A stretch of DNA of 64,000 bases from Gnomoniopsis sp. IMI 355080. Taxonomy: Eukaryota > Ascomycota > Sordariomycetes > Diaporthales > Gnomoniaceae. Position numbers and translations under genes: made by a program. This document shows, one piece after another, positions 1-13,107 of this stretch. Every line of letters begins with the position of its first letter. The first letter of the stretch is position 1. The notes under the pieces were generated by a model. It did not search any database. It saw only the letters and a list, made by a program, of their open reading frames with translations, and had not been told where the DNA came from. The stretch is from assembly GCA_027946555.1 (NCBI GenBank), contig JAPEVC010000057.1:102081-166080 (forward strand), in the 5' to 3' direction.

Positions 1-1699
1 AAAAACATATCTCAGCATTGTCTTTGTGAATAGATGACGTTGAATGCTCTCGTCCTAATAAGCTGCTTCTCCGAGGCGAGACCAGAGCATGTCAGATCTC
101 AATGGCCGTAACGATGGCAAAGTGGATACATGTCCAGCCAGGTCCGGCAACATGAGATCCGGCCTCCTCCGCAGTACTTGCATTTCATGAATGGCGAGCC
201 TCTGTCGCACAATCGCCCTGGTCTCTCAAGCGCAGTATATAAGATTCACGAGTTTGCAGGCTGACCAAGACGGTCATCCATCAGGTCACTCAGCCTCCTA
301 GCAGAGCAAAAAGTGCGCAACGACGGCGAAAATAGTACCTCAAGCCGGGATCGCGAGAAGACCAGGAGGAATTGATTGACTTGAACCAAGCGCTTGATTG
401 GTGCGCTTGAGGTTGGTTTTGTGATACCGTAAGACTGAAGTTTTTGAGAGGGAGGAGTTAGAAAAAAGTCTAATCGCAGCAAGCGATATTGTTTTTCGTC
501 AACATCACGCTTGTGGCTGTCATGGGTAGCTAGTATGAACATGCATATCCGTCGCCTCGAACCTTGGTTGGAGCCAAACAGCAAGACCTCATATTGAGTA
601 GATATGGCTTCTTGGCGTCTCTTATAATCAGCATTAGAAACGGCATTGTGGTCTTGTTTATTGTTGATATACCGTCGGTCGGACTAGGATGCATCATGTC
701 TCTTAATGAGCAAGGATTGCAGGAGGCTCGAGCTCGACTCAACCTCCCCTTGACCGGCATAGCTCGGTCGACTCTGAATGGAGCAACAGATACCCCTGCT
801 TATCAGTCAGTATTGCTCTGCGATGGGATTGGGCTGGGACTTGATAGTAGTCATTGTTTCTCGTGTTTTTTACTACTCATAGGTACACTCATGCATGTCA
901 ATGGCCGTTGACGGGTGGGCTGACTGCTGTATCTTGGGTAATTGGGTCAATCAAAGTATCTACATAGTACTATACCTACCGAAATTTGTCTACTTAGACG
1001 CTAGGCTGTCAGCCTAGGCGAATCATGCTAGCTACCTAATTCGAAGAAGCGGCAGACGAATCGCCAGCCCGCCAATGACTCGTTTTAACGGTGAAGACAT
1101 AGGTGTGGCGTCCGGTGGAGCCGTCATAGAAGACGAAAATCAACACTTTTCAATGGTGCCTGGCCAAACAACGGGGTCCCAGAAGATAAGTGGGCGACCC
1201 TTGCAGACAAATGGAGACGCCAAGAGAGATCGCGGCGCGAACCTTCACGAGCTTACATCCCGCAGCACGGTCCAATGCGACGCCACGACAGGGACTAAGA
1301 CTTTCCTAAATTGGAAGGTCTCTCTGTCGTTCGCCCCAAGATCCCACAATCCGGGTCCACTGCCTGTACGAGTGTTCACCTACTATGGCGCGATAATACA
1401 GCATAGAGCTCCCGGTTAAATACGACGACGATAGGCCGTGACCCTTGCCAGCTACTAGGTTCATGCAACCGCACGCACGCGATAACAACTTGCAGCGGAG
1501 CAGTGCAGATGCAGAAGGAAATAGTGGACCCTCGCGGGGAAATCCATGGCTGGCAATGTCAAAGACGAGAGATAATGCTGCGATGTATAAAGAGAAGGCC
1601 GGTTGGCCCTCCCTTGATGGCCGGGCAACATGTGAGACGCGGTGTGGGTGGTCTTCGTTTCCCATCTAGAAAAGCCGGTAATCACTCATTGCCTCCAAT
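1..1699. other. Intergenic left flank, no supported gene
   Basis: Several short open frames lie here on both strands (the longest about 119 codons), but they overlap one another, lack recognisable domains and show no convincing splice structure. The right end holds the promoter of the downstream protease gene. Confidence 0.5.
1586..1592 (+). promoter_or_regulatory. Putative TATA box of the S41-like protease gene
   Basis: TATAAAG lies 114 nt upstream of the ATG at 1700, a plausible distance for a fungal core promoter. This is motif inspection only. Confidence 0.35.
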
Positions 1700-3954
1700 A
1701 TGACCATGGCGCCTCGATCCGTGTTGCTTGCGGCTGTCAGCCTGTACGGCGTCGCCGTGAGGGCTCAGACCGAAGAGCCGTGTGCGGTTGTCAGCGCCGC
1801 CTACGCAAGCCAGATCGCAGCAGAGCCGACTGCAACGCCGACGATTGCTGCCTCCATTGCGTATGATTGTCTCTTGTCTGTGCCACTGGGCCAGGAGGCT
1901 GCATTGGACTTTGTGGACTCGATCGAGCCATATCTGGAATGGCAGACCGGTTAGTTTTGATACTTCCTTTTTCTCCGCCTAAAGCTGTCGACGTATACTA
2001 ATGAATGACACCAGACGCCGCGTACAAGGCGGACCCCCCGGCGGATTACTTTTATCCGGCCTATAACATGTTCGATAACTTGGCTACCATCAGGTCGAAG
2101 CTGAGCAACGCATCATATTCGGGAGAATATGAGTTTCAGGACGAGCTGTACAGGACGGTTTTCGGAGCAGGTCACGACGGCCATTTCGTGATGTATCCGG
2201 ATTTGTTGACCATCCCTTTCGACTGGAATCGGCCTCTGTCTCTTGTCTCGATCAGTGACGACCAGTCCACTTTGCCGGAGATCAAGGTTTACGAGGACAT
2301 CATTTCCTCGCCCAGCACTGCCTCAGTCGTGACGCTCATCAACGGTATTGACGCAGCCACCTATCTGGAAGATCGCATCTACCAAGGCAGCTGGAACCAA
2401 GACGCTGATTCTGCATACAATTCCATGTTCTATGAGATTGCCGGTGTTGCAGCAGGTCTCGGTGTGGGCTACTTCCAAGGCCAGGGTCGCATTCGCTACA
2501 TTTATCAGGGTGCCACAACAAACCTGACTTTCGCTAATGGCACTGAATTCAGCTTGGAGAACTATGCACACATCAAAGAGCCGTTCACCAACGTGACTGA
2601 CGGCGAGTCGATGTATGAACTCTTCTGCAACCCCGACGGCTACGGCAGCGATGCCGCTGCAGCTGCTAGCAGCGACACCACGCTGGCCAGCAATGTCACC
2701 ATTCCCGGCTACCCGACCCCCATCATTGCCACGAACGATGCCATTGTGGCGGGCTTCTACCTCGACGGTGAAGGATACGAGGACGTGGCCGTCATCATCG
2801 CGCTTGCCTTTGAGAGCGAGTCGCCCGCGGAGTTCCAGGCAGTCGCCCAGCAGTTCTACGACCAAGCGCGGGCAGACGGCAAGACGAAGCTGGTCATTGA
2901 CTTCCAAAGCAATGGCGGAGGCTATATCCTCCAAGGCTACGACTTTTTCCGTCAGCTGTTCCCCAGCATTCTTCAGGATGGCTTCTCACGCTGGAAGGAC
3001 AGCGACTCGTACCTCGCCATTGCGGATGTCGTCTCCACCGCCGTGGCCGATCTAGACCCATACACGTCCTCTGACGCGGACTTGATCAGCTACTACGAGA
3101 GCTGGTTCAACTACCGCTATGATTTCAACCTCACTAACCAACCTTTCCTCTCCTTTGACGACAAGTTCGGCCCAGCCGTCTTCCAGGACACCAACTACAC
3201 GGAGATCATGCGCTGGAATCTCAACGACAACCTCACCACCACCAACGAAACATTTGGTCTTGGCATCGAGATCAGCGGCTACGGCACGCTCTCCAACCTC
3301 ACCCAGCCGTTTGCCGCCGAGGACATCATTCTCCTGTACGACGGCGTGTGCGCGTCGACGTGCACGCTCGCTTCGGAAATGCTTCGCATCCAGGGCGGCG
3401 TCAAGTCCATCGCATTTGGCGGACGGCCCCAGGCGGGGCCCATCCAGGGCGTGGGCGGCATCAAGGGCTCCCAGACGCTGAGCTGGGCCAACGTGTACGA
3501 GTTCAACCAGTGGGCCCTCGAGAACGCGGCGGACGACACCCTCACGGCCGAGCAGACGGCGGCGCTGGAGCGGTACAACACCCTCGCGATCAACAGGAGC
3601 TCGGCGTCGGCGTTGAACACGCGCGATCAGATTCTGCGCGACAATGTGGATGACGGTCTGCCTGCGCAGTACGTCGTGGAGGAGGTGGACTGTCGGCTGT
3701 ATTGGACGGCCGAGATGATTACGGATATCACGGCGGTGTGGAAGGCCGCGGCGGATTCTGCGTTTTATGGCGCCGCGTGCGCGTATGGTGGCATTGAGGC
3801 GCCGACGAAGAAGAGGCGTGTGGACGGGGCACCGAAGAGGTCGTCGAGGTCGAGACTACAGGTTAGGAAGCCGGCTGGTGGCTTCAAGAGGGCCGACCTT
3901 GCTGCGCTACCAGCGACGGTCCGCGCTAAGCAGATCTTGAAGGCTATTCCATAG
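1700..3954 (+). CDS. Secreted peptidase S41 family-like protein
   Basis: Two exons, 1700..1949 and 2015..3954. The 65-nt intron has a GTTAGT donor, a TACTAAT-like branch site and a CCAG acceptor. The product is 729 aa. The N-terminus (MTMAPRSVLLAAVSLYGVAVRAQ) is a signal peptide, so the protein is probably secreted, and many N-x-S/T sites support this. The C-terminal half carries the S41/ClpP-crotonase-like pattern: a VIDFQSNGGG strand-turn and DGVCASTCTLASE, in which Ser531 is the likely nucleophile within a Cys-x-Ser-x-Cys context. Fungal members of this group resemble the UstP-like, CPAF-type S41 proteins. Their substrates are mostly unknown. The tail is basic (KKRR, KRSSRSR) and possibly disordered. 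An alternative start is the ATG at 1706. The family call is firm; proteolytic activity is inferred. Confidence 0.88.
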
Positions 3955-5228
3955 AGGAGTAGTGTGTAGGTTCGATTTAATGTGTAAAGTAATGAGGCTT
4001 TCTTTACCTTCTACTGCGATCCGTGTAGATCTTACCTGCACAAATTCTTGCAATATCTGCATTCTGAATTGCAACCCGCCACCATCGTGTTTATGCTTTT
4101 GCATGGAATCAATACATAGACAAATGGATGGGTGTAAGAACAGCCTTATTGAATCTAACAAAACATCTAAATAGGTGGTTCTTGATACACAAATATCTTG
4201 TATCCCAACCTCGAAAGTTTTCACTCACGACAAGGTATGGTCAACCTCGCAAAAAGGGGCGTTTCTTCGCAAAGGGTTGTGCTTGGAAACGTACTAGTTA
4301 CGAAAACTTGGTAGTGTGTACAGCCAATATCCGATCCAGTGGCCGAATAATGTTGGCACCCTATTGAACAGCTGGAAAACTACAAGTTAGGTACCTAGCT
4401 GGTGAGAATCACTTCCTTCGCCTATCCCTTGACTTTCGAATTGATAGAGTTTGGTAATTGCACATCTTGGCGGTCACTCTTCGAGACATCTATAGATAGC
4501 ATGAGCACCTCTGCTGTCCACATGGAAAAGAATGGGTACTCTCCATTATGTGGGTTTGTTCTATCATATGATGTTGGCGTGGTGTCCGTACCTTCCTGCT
4601 CATGAGCAAGATATTGCTTTGATTCAGACGGTCGTCAAAATACCAAGTCAGGAATACAAATGACAGGGATCGTCAAGTCGACAGGGTTCCACCTCCAAAA
4701 GGTGAGATGGATGAATCGGATCCTTGCAGTTGATGTGGAAGGGAAGCTCCACTTGAGAGCTTTGCTTCTGAAAAGATCAAATCATTGGGTCTACAGCAAA
4801 AAGCAATTGACAGATGAATTGATATGATACGTGACTCCTTGAAACTTTGGAAAGTCAAACACGCCTCGATAATCAATTCGATGCTCCTTACCAGTCAACA
4901 GCTTATTTCTCCATTCCGATATTCCACTTTCCCATCTTTTTGTCTTTGATAGTGGGGTCCGGGCCCTTTGTGTGGGGCTGGGAGCAAGGACCTTCTGCCT
5001 TGACTTTTTTTTGCTGCTCAAACCAATTGGAGAAGTCGCGTTGAGCGCGTTGGACCTTTAGATTTTCTCCCCCTTCCAACTCACCACGATCCCGTCGACG
5101 ACCTCACTATTTTCCCACGAGCGCGAGCCGCGCGACTCGATCGGAGGAAAAGAGGGGGTGAAAGGGTCAAAGGGCCGGCAGTCAACCGAAGCGCGTGCGC
5201 ACAGTGGTGATCGCAACGACGACTGGTG
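3955..5228. other. Intergenic, 3' end of protease gene and promoter of REB1-like gene
   Basis: No supported gene. A TAGGTACCTAG palindrome occurs near 4385-4400. The last 150 nt before 5229 are C/G-rich, as expected for a housekeeping promoter. Confidence 0.5.
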
Positions 5229-8200
5229 ATGGGCTCAGCGTCCAGCCAGCCTCAAGCCACCACCGATATGTCCCGACCAAACAGGATCGTCATTGGCCCC
5301 TCCATATCGCCAACACCCGAATCTGAAGACGACGAGAATGCTCAGCGCAGCAGACACGTCATCGGTCCGTCCATGTCGCCCACTCCCGAGTCTGAGGACA
5401 TAGAAGCTGCGCACATCACTATCACAGCGGCAGCACTTCCCATCGACAACGACCTGCCCAGCCCAGACGAGCGGTCGAGTAAGAAAAAGCGGAAAAAGAA
5501 GAAGCACAAGCGTAGGAAAAGCCTAGACAGCGATACCCTGGTGGAAGACGCCGCTTCTGCAGGAATCGACGAGGCGGGCACCCACGAGTCGACGAAGAGG
5601 GGCAGCAGGGAGAAGAGGAAGAAGAAGAAGTCACGGAAGGACCATCCCGACCCTGAAGAGGACGCCGCCATGACTGACGGGTCACATCCGGAATCACCAA
5701 TCAAGAGCGTTGAGGAGTCACCTTCGTCCCCCAAGCGCAAGAAGAAACGGTCTAAAAAAAACCCGACACACGATGATGAATTGCCGTTAGGTGATGGAAC
5801 ACAGGAAGAGGGCTTGGTCAAGGGCGACGTCACCCATGCAGAAGCCGACCCTGCGCAGAACGATGTCCTTCCCGGGAATGCACCAGACGTTTTGCACAGT
5901 CCGAAATCCGCCAGGAAGAAGCGAAATCGAAGCAGGAAGGCCGACGACGCCGGTGGCGCCCGCACCTCTGATGCACAACAGGTCCTTGTGTCCCACGCGC
6001 TCGGAGGGTCGCCACCATCTGCGCAACCTCCAAGACTTAACGACATCCTCAAGTACGAGCCTCTGATGGAGAACAACGAGGACGATGCGTCAGTGGTTCC
6101 TGATAGCCAGTGGCAGCCTCCGCAGGACTTGCGTTTTCACTTTACCGGAATAGCTGCCAATTTTGCTGACGCTGTCACGGATCCTGTTGCCGAAGCCAAG
6201 CGCGAGAATGATCCCCAGAGCGGACTTGGTTGGCTTCACAAGCGAGAAAACGCACCTCAGGACACGCCAGTTACGACTGCTCGAGGAACATTGCTGGACA
6301 CCGCCTTGCCTGACTTGCAACCAAGCCAAGTCAAGACTGAGCCGGAGTCGGGTATCGACATCAACGACAGCACCGAATCCGAACCTTCTTCTTCATCTGA
6401 CGAGTCAAATTCCCAATCTCCGAGTGTGCAAAGACTCGAAAGACTATCAAGGTCGAGATCTAGATCTGCTTCCAGAGCACCGTCTCGGTCGGGGTATTTG
6501 GCTGATCAAACCGTAAGTGACATGCTTCAGACATCACTGGTGTCATCTGTTGACAGTGCTTTGTAGCTTGGGCTTGTCGCCACTGCGCGGCCAGATCCAT
6601 ACGAAAGGGTGCCCTACAGCGCTCCATCAAGCACAGGATCCAATCGATCCATTCCAGCTCGCCTGCCCAGCCCGTCGAGTACAGGCTCCAATCGGAGCAT
6701 CCCAGCTGTCATTCAGCCTCGACCCAGTCCCTCTCACTCAAGATCTAGCAGATCTAGCGTATCTCGCAGGTCGGGCCGGGCTAGCAGAGACGATGCTCCA
6801 GCGGACGCTGATGCCATGGACATTGATCAACTTTCGGCGCAGGAACCCAGTTCACCAAAGACAAAAAAAGCAACCCTCGGCAAGAAGAAGAAGGGACGCC
6901 AAGTGGCACAACTTGACAAAGGAGAGGCTGGTATCCGTGGTGCCGATGTGGAAGACCAAATTGGAGGCTCGCAAAGTGCAAAATCCAAGACAAGGAACCC
7001 GAAGGGCGATAGCAACGAAAATTTGGCTGATATGAGCGTTCGTCTTATGGCAAATGGGGTTTCTCAACAGCCCGATGCCGAGGCTCCTGGCCAAGATAGT
7101 ATTGCGGACGACGAGCTTCCACTCGACAGCATGCCAGCTGCTACCGAGGTCATATCTGGTCCACCTACAAGCCAATTGTCAAGATCGAAAAAGCGACAAC
7201 CCAAAGCATCGCTGATATCCGATCATGAAGCACCGGATCCCGCAGTGGCATCGGAAGAGGCTACTAAGGTACCTGAATCCACAGTAGAGAACGGGGGGCC
7301 ACCCACTTCTCCAAAGAAGGAAGCCAAAAAGCGTGCTCCTCGAGCTACCGTGCCAATTGATATATCAGAGGTCGAGGTGGAGGCTGAGAACGAAGGTCAA
7401 ATTGTAGGTCGGGAGTCTGCTGTAGCTGGAAATGCCACAGCAACACGCAATGACAGTATTGAGCCCGGCGAGTCGGCGAGCCAGCCGCAAACAAAGTCCA
7501 AGCCCAAGGGCAAGAGAAAACGGATCCTCAATCAGCCTAAAGTCTCTCTATCATTATCTCAGATGGAAGGAGATGAAGAGGATGAAGACTTTTCCACCAT
7601 CTTTGCCAGGAGAAGAAGCGGACCGCAACCCACAGCTGGCGGCAGCAACGAACCCGAGCAGAGTCAGGTCGGCGGCTTGCAAGCACCAAGTCCCGAGAAG
7701 CCCCGCAAACCGAAGCGAAAGAGACGTACGGGTGCATCCGAAGATGAGATGGACAGTTTGTTGGCAGCTGGTCCTTCGCGAGGGCGGAAGTCTCGCAATC
7801 TCGATCTCAGCGACGATGATCGAGAGGCCAAACGGAAGCGTCTGTCTGCGACCGGAAAAGGCAAGGCAACTGGAGCTTGGACACAGGATGAGCTGAATGC
7901 CCTCGGCAAAGTTGTGGAGGACTTCATGGAGGAGCATTCCCTACCCCAAGATGAACTCAATAAGCTGGTCCAGGCTGTGCCGAATAAGGCGGAGTCTACA
8001 AATAAAGACTTTTGGGACAGAGCGGAGCAGGCCATACCCCAACGTACGAGGAAGCAAATCACGGAACGCGCCAGAAGAATCTACCACAATTTTGTCGCCC
8101 GAGGAACGTGGACTCAAGAGCAGAAGGACGAAGTCCATGATTTATTCGAAACCCATCCTAAGAAGTGGAAAGAAATCGCTGCGATGATTAACCGCGATCC

Positions 8201-9311
8201 TAAAGACGTGCGCGACTATTGGCGGAATAGTTACCTTGTGCTCGAATCTCAGATTAAATCTCGATGGAGCAAGGAGGAAGAGGAAAGATTGAGAGAAGTT
8301 ATGGAGGAAGCTCTCAGCAAGATTCGAATCATTCGAGAGAACAATGACCAGCCTCTGCGGAATTCCCGAGGTAAGGGCGCTGACGACGAGGCCATGATCG
8401 ACTGGCAGCAGATCAGCGCGGCCATGGACCTTACCCGATCTCGCCAGCAGTGCAAATGGAAATGGGTCGACATGCGCGAGAAGGGTCTCGTAGGCGATGA
8501 TAGTCTCCCATTGCCGACTCAACCCCGCGGCAGCGGTCCCCGCGGCAACAAGGTCAACGGCATCAGCGAGGAGCTCGCCAACGCACGCGAGGATTACCGC
8601 GGCATGGGCCCCGAGGAGACATACCGCCTCATTGACGCCATCAAGGATAGCGGCGCGCGTGAGGACAAGCTCATCCCTTGGCGCACGCTGGTCGACGAGC
8701 GCTTCCGTACAAAGTGGCACCGGCCCGTGCTCCGCCTCACTTGGTACCGACTGCGCCAGACGGTGCCAGGCTACGAGGACCAGGATGTCGAGGCGAATGC
8801 TCGCTTCCTCGTCAACTATTACCACATGCATCAGATGTTCCCGCGCTTCGATGACAACGCTATCGATGAACAGATGGAGGAGACGGTCGTCCATTACAAA
8901 CGCGGCAAGCGCGTCTGGAAGCGCCCCTCGAGCGACCTGCGTGCCGTGCGGGAGCGACAGCGACGGAGCAGCAGTGCCAGTAGCCGCGCGAGCAGCAGGC
9001 TGAGTCGCAAGGTCTCGTCCGAGATCCTCAACTTATCTGGTGACGAAGACGGTCCATCTGGGTCGAGGCAAAGCGCGGAGCTCGGCGAGGAACGGGGCCG
9101 GCCTCGGGCTACGCAAGACCGTGCCGGTCTGAAGGGCGATAATGTCTCTGTTAATATCCCGGACCATCTACAAGGCGAGTCAGCTAAGAAGGCGCTCACG
9201 CAGGCCAGGGCCCAGGCCAAGGCGAAGAAGGCCAGGAAGAAGGAAGTTGCCGACGGGGAAAGCCGGCGGGTGAGGTCGAATAGCGTTGCTCTCGATTCGG
9301 ACAGTGAGTGA
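5229..9311 (+). CDS. REB1-like Myb/SANT DNA-binding protein
   Basis: Two exons, 5229..6512 and 6567..9311, with a 54-nt intron (GTAAGT...TTGTAG) that keeps the frame. The product is 1342 aa. The first ~860 residues are low complexity: duplicated IGPS(I/M)SPTPESED repeats near the N-terminus, several KKRKKKKHKRRK-type basic patches that could act as nuclear signals, and RS-rich stretches around residues 400-480. From about residue 864 come tandem Myb/SANT repeats (GAWTQDELNALGK, RGTWTQEQKDEVHDLFETH, SRWSKEEEERLREVMEEAL) with the spaced tryptophans of the fold. This order resembles yeast Reb1/Nsi1 and mammalian TTF-1, which bind rDNA terminators and promoters and organise chromatin. By homology the protein should be nuclear. 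It is much longer than yeast Reb1 because of the disordered N-terminus. A downstream in-frame ATG at 5268 is an alternative start. No close paralogue is visible here. Confidence 0.85.
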
Positions 9312-12021
9312 GTGAGGATGATGGGCCCACGGGGCTTTTGCAATTTTGGTCTGTATATTTTCTACTGGATGGCCTAATGGCTTGCGGATGGTTAGTCTGA
9401 GCATGTGAGAGAGGATCGATGATATTTGCATAAGCCAGGGTGATAAGGGGCGTTTCAAGGCTGGCGGTATGATATGCGGAAAGGGGCATTGGGACTCTAC
9501 ACGAATGGGAATTATCTTGGGATGTGTACTCGTGTGCCGTGCATGCGACAACTGGCACTCTTCGGCGTGAGTGCCCAGTACTTGGACCAGCATCATTGAT
9601 TGCCTTCAATTACCTTCTCACTCACGGTCTGGAGTACAATCTCTTGACGTTATCCAATTCTAGCCATCGTGGTTTATACTGCAATTTTATATCCAGCCGA
9701 TAGACTCATCACAAAGGCATATCTTTTGGCCACAAAGAAAAACAAGAAAACATACTTCGTAAGCCAGCCAGTCGAGTCTGCCGCCAAGTCCAGCTTCAAA
9801 CAATATGCCGCCTATGGAGTCCATCCAGCACGCTCCATGCACGCATCCGACATAGCAACGTGATGAGCATGACGATGATTGCGAAGCCACCAGCTGCCAT
9901 CCCAACGATACCTGTGATGCCCATCCTGTATAAGCTTGCTATGGCGAGGACTTGTGCAGCTCAAGGTGGTGTGTGTGATAGCCTGTCGACGCGGGAGGGA
10001 GTCGCGAAGCGAAGAGTCTTTTTGCTTTTTAATTTTTCCTCGATGTGTCTTATCAAGTAGGCTTTGATGAAAATATGAGGATCATCGAGGTCAGCCTGAG
10101 AAGGGGGAACCGCTCAAGGGAGTGTTTGCTGTGTACTTACCGATTGTTTTTGGGCCTATTACCACGATTCCCGATCCTGTCACTTTCTCTTGTGATCCAA
10201 GAGCATTGATCTTCTTCGAGTCCTTGTGTTGGTGTTGAGTTGCTTGGACGATCATTCTCACGAAGAAAGTTCATGGTCCTAGGGAAGCTTCGAATTGCCA
10301 AATTCAAATGTACATGAAAGCCCGTGGGAAGAGCGAGCGGCGTGGTCCTATCGACAATGGGCAGCTAGGTAGCAACTACATCTAATCCGAGCTTACATTT
10401 TTGAGGAAAGTAGGAAGGCACGCATGGAAAGGTCCAGTGGTTGGAACACAGTAGAGATTATAGACCAATTAAGTGCGAAGACGTCGGCAAAACGTGTTGC
10501 CCACTGGGCGGCCGTCGATACGTGACTGACTGGTTTGACTACCACTAGGACAGTGTTCGCTACACTAGAAGTATGACAGCGATGTCGAATATTGATGTTC
10601 CACCGAGACGTTGCCTGATGACTTTCGGGCACACCTTTCCCATCTTTGGGAGTAACTCCTGTCGTTCTCAAGAACAATTTTTCTGCTCAAGACGCAAGCC
10701 TTTGCTCTAAATTTACTTAGGTACAAATTTGTCGTGAATATATGTTGCCCACAAAATACACCATCAATGTGTAGGTACCCAAGTAATTCAAGGCAGATAT
10801 TGGAGCGCAAGTGTACATGGAAGCCATGCCTAGGTAGGATCTCCTCGCGCAATTAGTTGACATTAGTCACAAATTGAAAACGTGAATAGCATGACTGCGC
10901 TCTGATCATTTAATTTGATTTTACTAGATCCATTCAAGTGGATTCCATCGCTCGAAATTACCGTGCGTACATACACTGCCGCAACCGAGGTCCGCTTCAG
11001 ACGGAAACCTCCATCGTGCTCTAGCCTGAGCTATTCCCGTTTTTATAACTTCCCCCGGAGCTATTATCGATCATCTGAGGCGCCACACCTACCGGCATGT
11101 ACTCGGTGAGCGCAGTTATATGCACGACAAAACCTGACAGGAAGGACGACGAGGTTCCCCGTGGGGAAACCCCCTGCAACTTAATTTGTACCTAGGCTGA
11201 AAAATCCCATGTGGCATGTGAGGTCCACAATACCGGGCCAATTTTTGTCGTGCTCTTGTGGGGCGCAGCGCACCAAAACGTCGGTAAAATGCTTGCGTCA
11301 ATCTCATTTCCCTTCACCCCGCAAATTGACCTGTCAATTTCACCACATTCGGCATATCATGCGCCATTCTCTGGGGGCAGATCCCAGATATCTGACCCAT
11401 CTGCTTGCCGACTGATGCGGTCCGGACCGAAAAGACGTTGAGCTGAGCTGAGACTGTAGGCCAGCAGATCGGCAGCCTATTGGTAGGGTTTTACTTTCCT
11501 CACGGCCCCCAGCTGGGGTTGTCAAATTTCTTGGAGCGAATCACTCCGCCTCGAGCCGTTGGAGATGGTGAACTGCGCGCTTACTCCGCGTGCCATTACA
11601 CTAGTCACCGTCCAATCGCAGGCCGTGCTAGGAGTAATGGTACCTCCCATTCGAAGGCCACGAGACTTGAGTGGGTTCGGAGCCCACCCCCCAAGTACGC
11701 AGTATGCTCGGAACGCTCCACTGGTTGTGGGACTTGGGGTGGAGCAAGCAAGAAGGCTATGAGAAGAGATCTTCAGGAACCAAAGCGCGGGACAAGGTTG
11801 ACGGGGGGGGGGAGGCAACCACGCGTTCCTTCGGTGTCTGGCCGGGGCTGAGGGTGAGCTTCTATAAATACCAGTGGCTGCGGCCCCCAGAGTCGTGGGT
11901 ATAAAGCTCTGAAGATATCAGCCGTCCAGAAGACTTCCATCTGAGGACTGTGGATCACACTCATGTCAGGGAACCAAAGCGGGAAAAATATTCCAGCCAG
12001 GTATATCTTCTATCAGTCAAT
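9312..12021. other. Long intergenic region (2.7 kb), possible small minus-strand gene
   Basis: There is no confident gene. Minus-strand signals at 9796..10255 (a short open frame with a membrane segment, and a GTAAGT donor at 10140) may mark a small unannotated gene; see findings. A 10-nt poly-G run lies at 11803..11812. The right end contains the cutinase promoter. Confidence 0.45.
11863..11870 (+). promoter_or_regulatory. Putative TATA box of the cutinase gene
   Basis: TATAAATA lies about 150 nt upstream of the cutinase ATG at 12022. Cutinase genes are usually tightly inducible and often carry TATA boxes, so this is plausible but untested. Confidence 0.45.
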
Positions 12022-12919
12022 ATGAAAGCCGCCGGCTCTCTCCTCTTGCCCCTGTTCATGGGTGCCTCAGCCCTGTCACTCCCCCCTCAGGCTGTATCCC
12101 CAAGAGTCATCGAGCCTCGTTTGTCCATCAACACCATTCTCGCCTGGATTTCGGAGCTATTTCCCTCGGAAATTCTTCTCGCCTCCGCCGGGGACGTGAT
12201 TGAAGTCGCGGACGAAGCTCTTGCGGTTGCCTTGGGCTACGAAACGACTTACAACGACCTGACCGATGGTCAATGCGGCGATGTCACCCTCATCTTTGCA
12301 CGAGGCACCAATGAACCTGGAAACGTGGGCTCCTTGGTTGGGCCCGAGTTCTACGCGGCGCTTCAAACTGCACTGGGAAGCACCTCATCAATTTTCCAGG
12401 GCGTGAATGATTATGATGCCTCGGTCACTGAGTACCTCGAGGGAGGAAGCACGACAGGAGCGTCAGACATGTGAGTATTCGCAAGACCTTTGTTCCCCAA
12501 ATGTGAAATTGCAGCGGCTGACACCAAAACAAATATCATAGGGCCTCCTTGGTGACACAGGCTTTCAGCCAATGCCCGGATACCCAAGTCGTCATGGGCG
12601 GTTATTCCCAAGGTTCACAAGTAACGCACCTGGCGGCAGCTGACCTGCCTGCTGCAACGATGGAGAAGGTTAGCGCGGTCGTGACCTTTGGAGACCCAGG
12701 TACGAAACTTGATCTCGTTTGAATGGCGGCTTGTGACTGACAAGGACTATAGACAGTACCACTGCTGTCGCCAACATCGACGCAAGCAAAGTGCTTATAA
12801 TTTGCCACGAGGGTGATGATATCTGCCAATTCGGAGATCTCATCCTGCTTCCGCACTTGACTTATGCGGAGAACGCGACTGCGGCAGCAACTTGGGTGGT
12901 CGAGCAGTTGGATTTGTGA
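12022..12919 (+). CDS. Cutinase (CE5 family), secreted
   Basis: Three exons: 12022..12470, 12542..12699 and 12753..12919. Both introns have GT/AG ends, and the phases join cleanly to give 257 aa. A signal peptide (MKAAGSLLLPLFMGASALS) and a short pro-region precede the alpha/beta-hydrolase domain. The CE5 landmarks are present: CGDVTLIFARGTNEPGNVG (the oxyanion and first disulfide region), the nucleophile elbow GYSQG with Ser172, the CHEGDDIC segment with probable catalytic Asp224 between two cysteines, and His237 in LPHLTY. The enzyme should hydrolyse cutin or related polyesters outside the cell. Length is normal for the family, slightly extended at the N-terminus. It converges tail-to-tail with the MFS transporter, about 190 nt away. 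Confidence 0.95.
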
Positions 12920-13107
12920 GGGAATTCATTGGCCACTACCAAGCCGCCCGGACGAATAATGCAACGAGGGTTGTTTCACGACGATACGATTTGATGACCA
13001 CATGCCGTATCTGGCAAAAGCAAATGTGTGCAAATTTTTTGCTCTATTATGAATGGGGTGGGAGAGGCTTGCACGTGCATCTAGATACCCCCAGCATATC
13101 AAGCCGT

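Noticed and set aside
8142..8894. 250-codon minus-strand frame inside the REB1-like gene
   Set aside because: Antisense shadow over the conserved Myb repeats.
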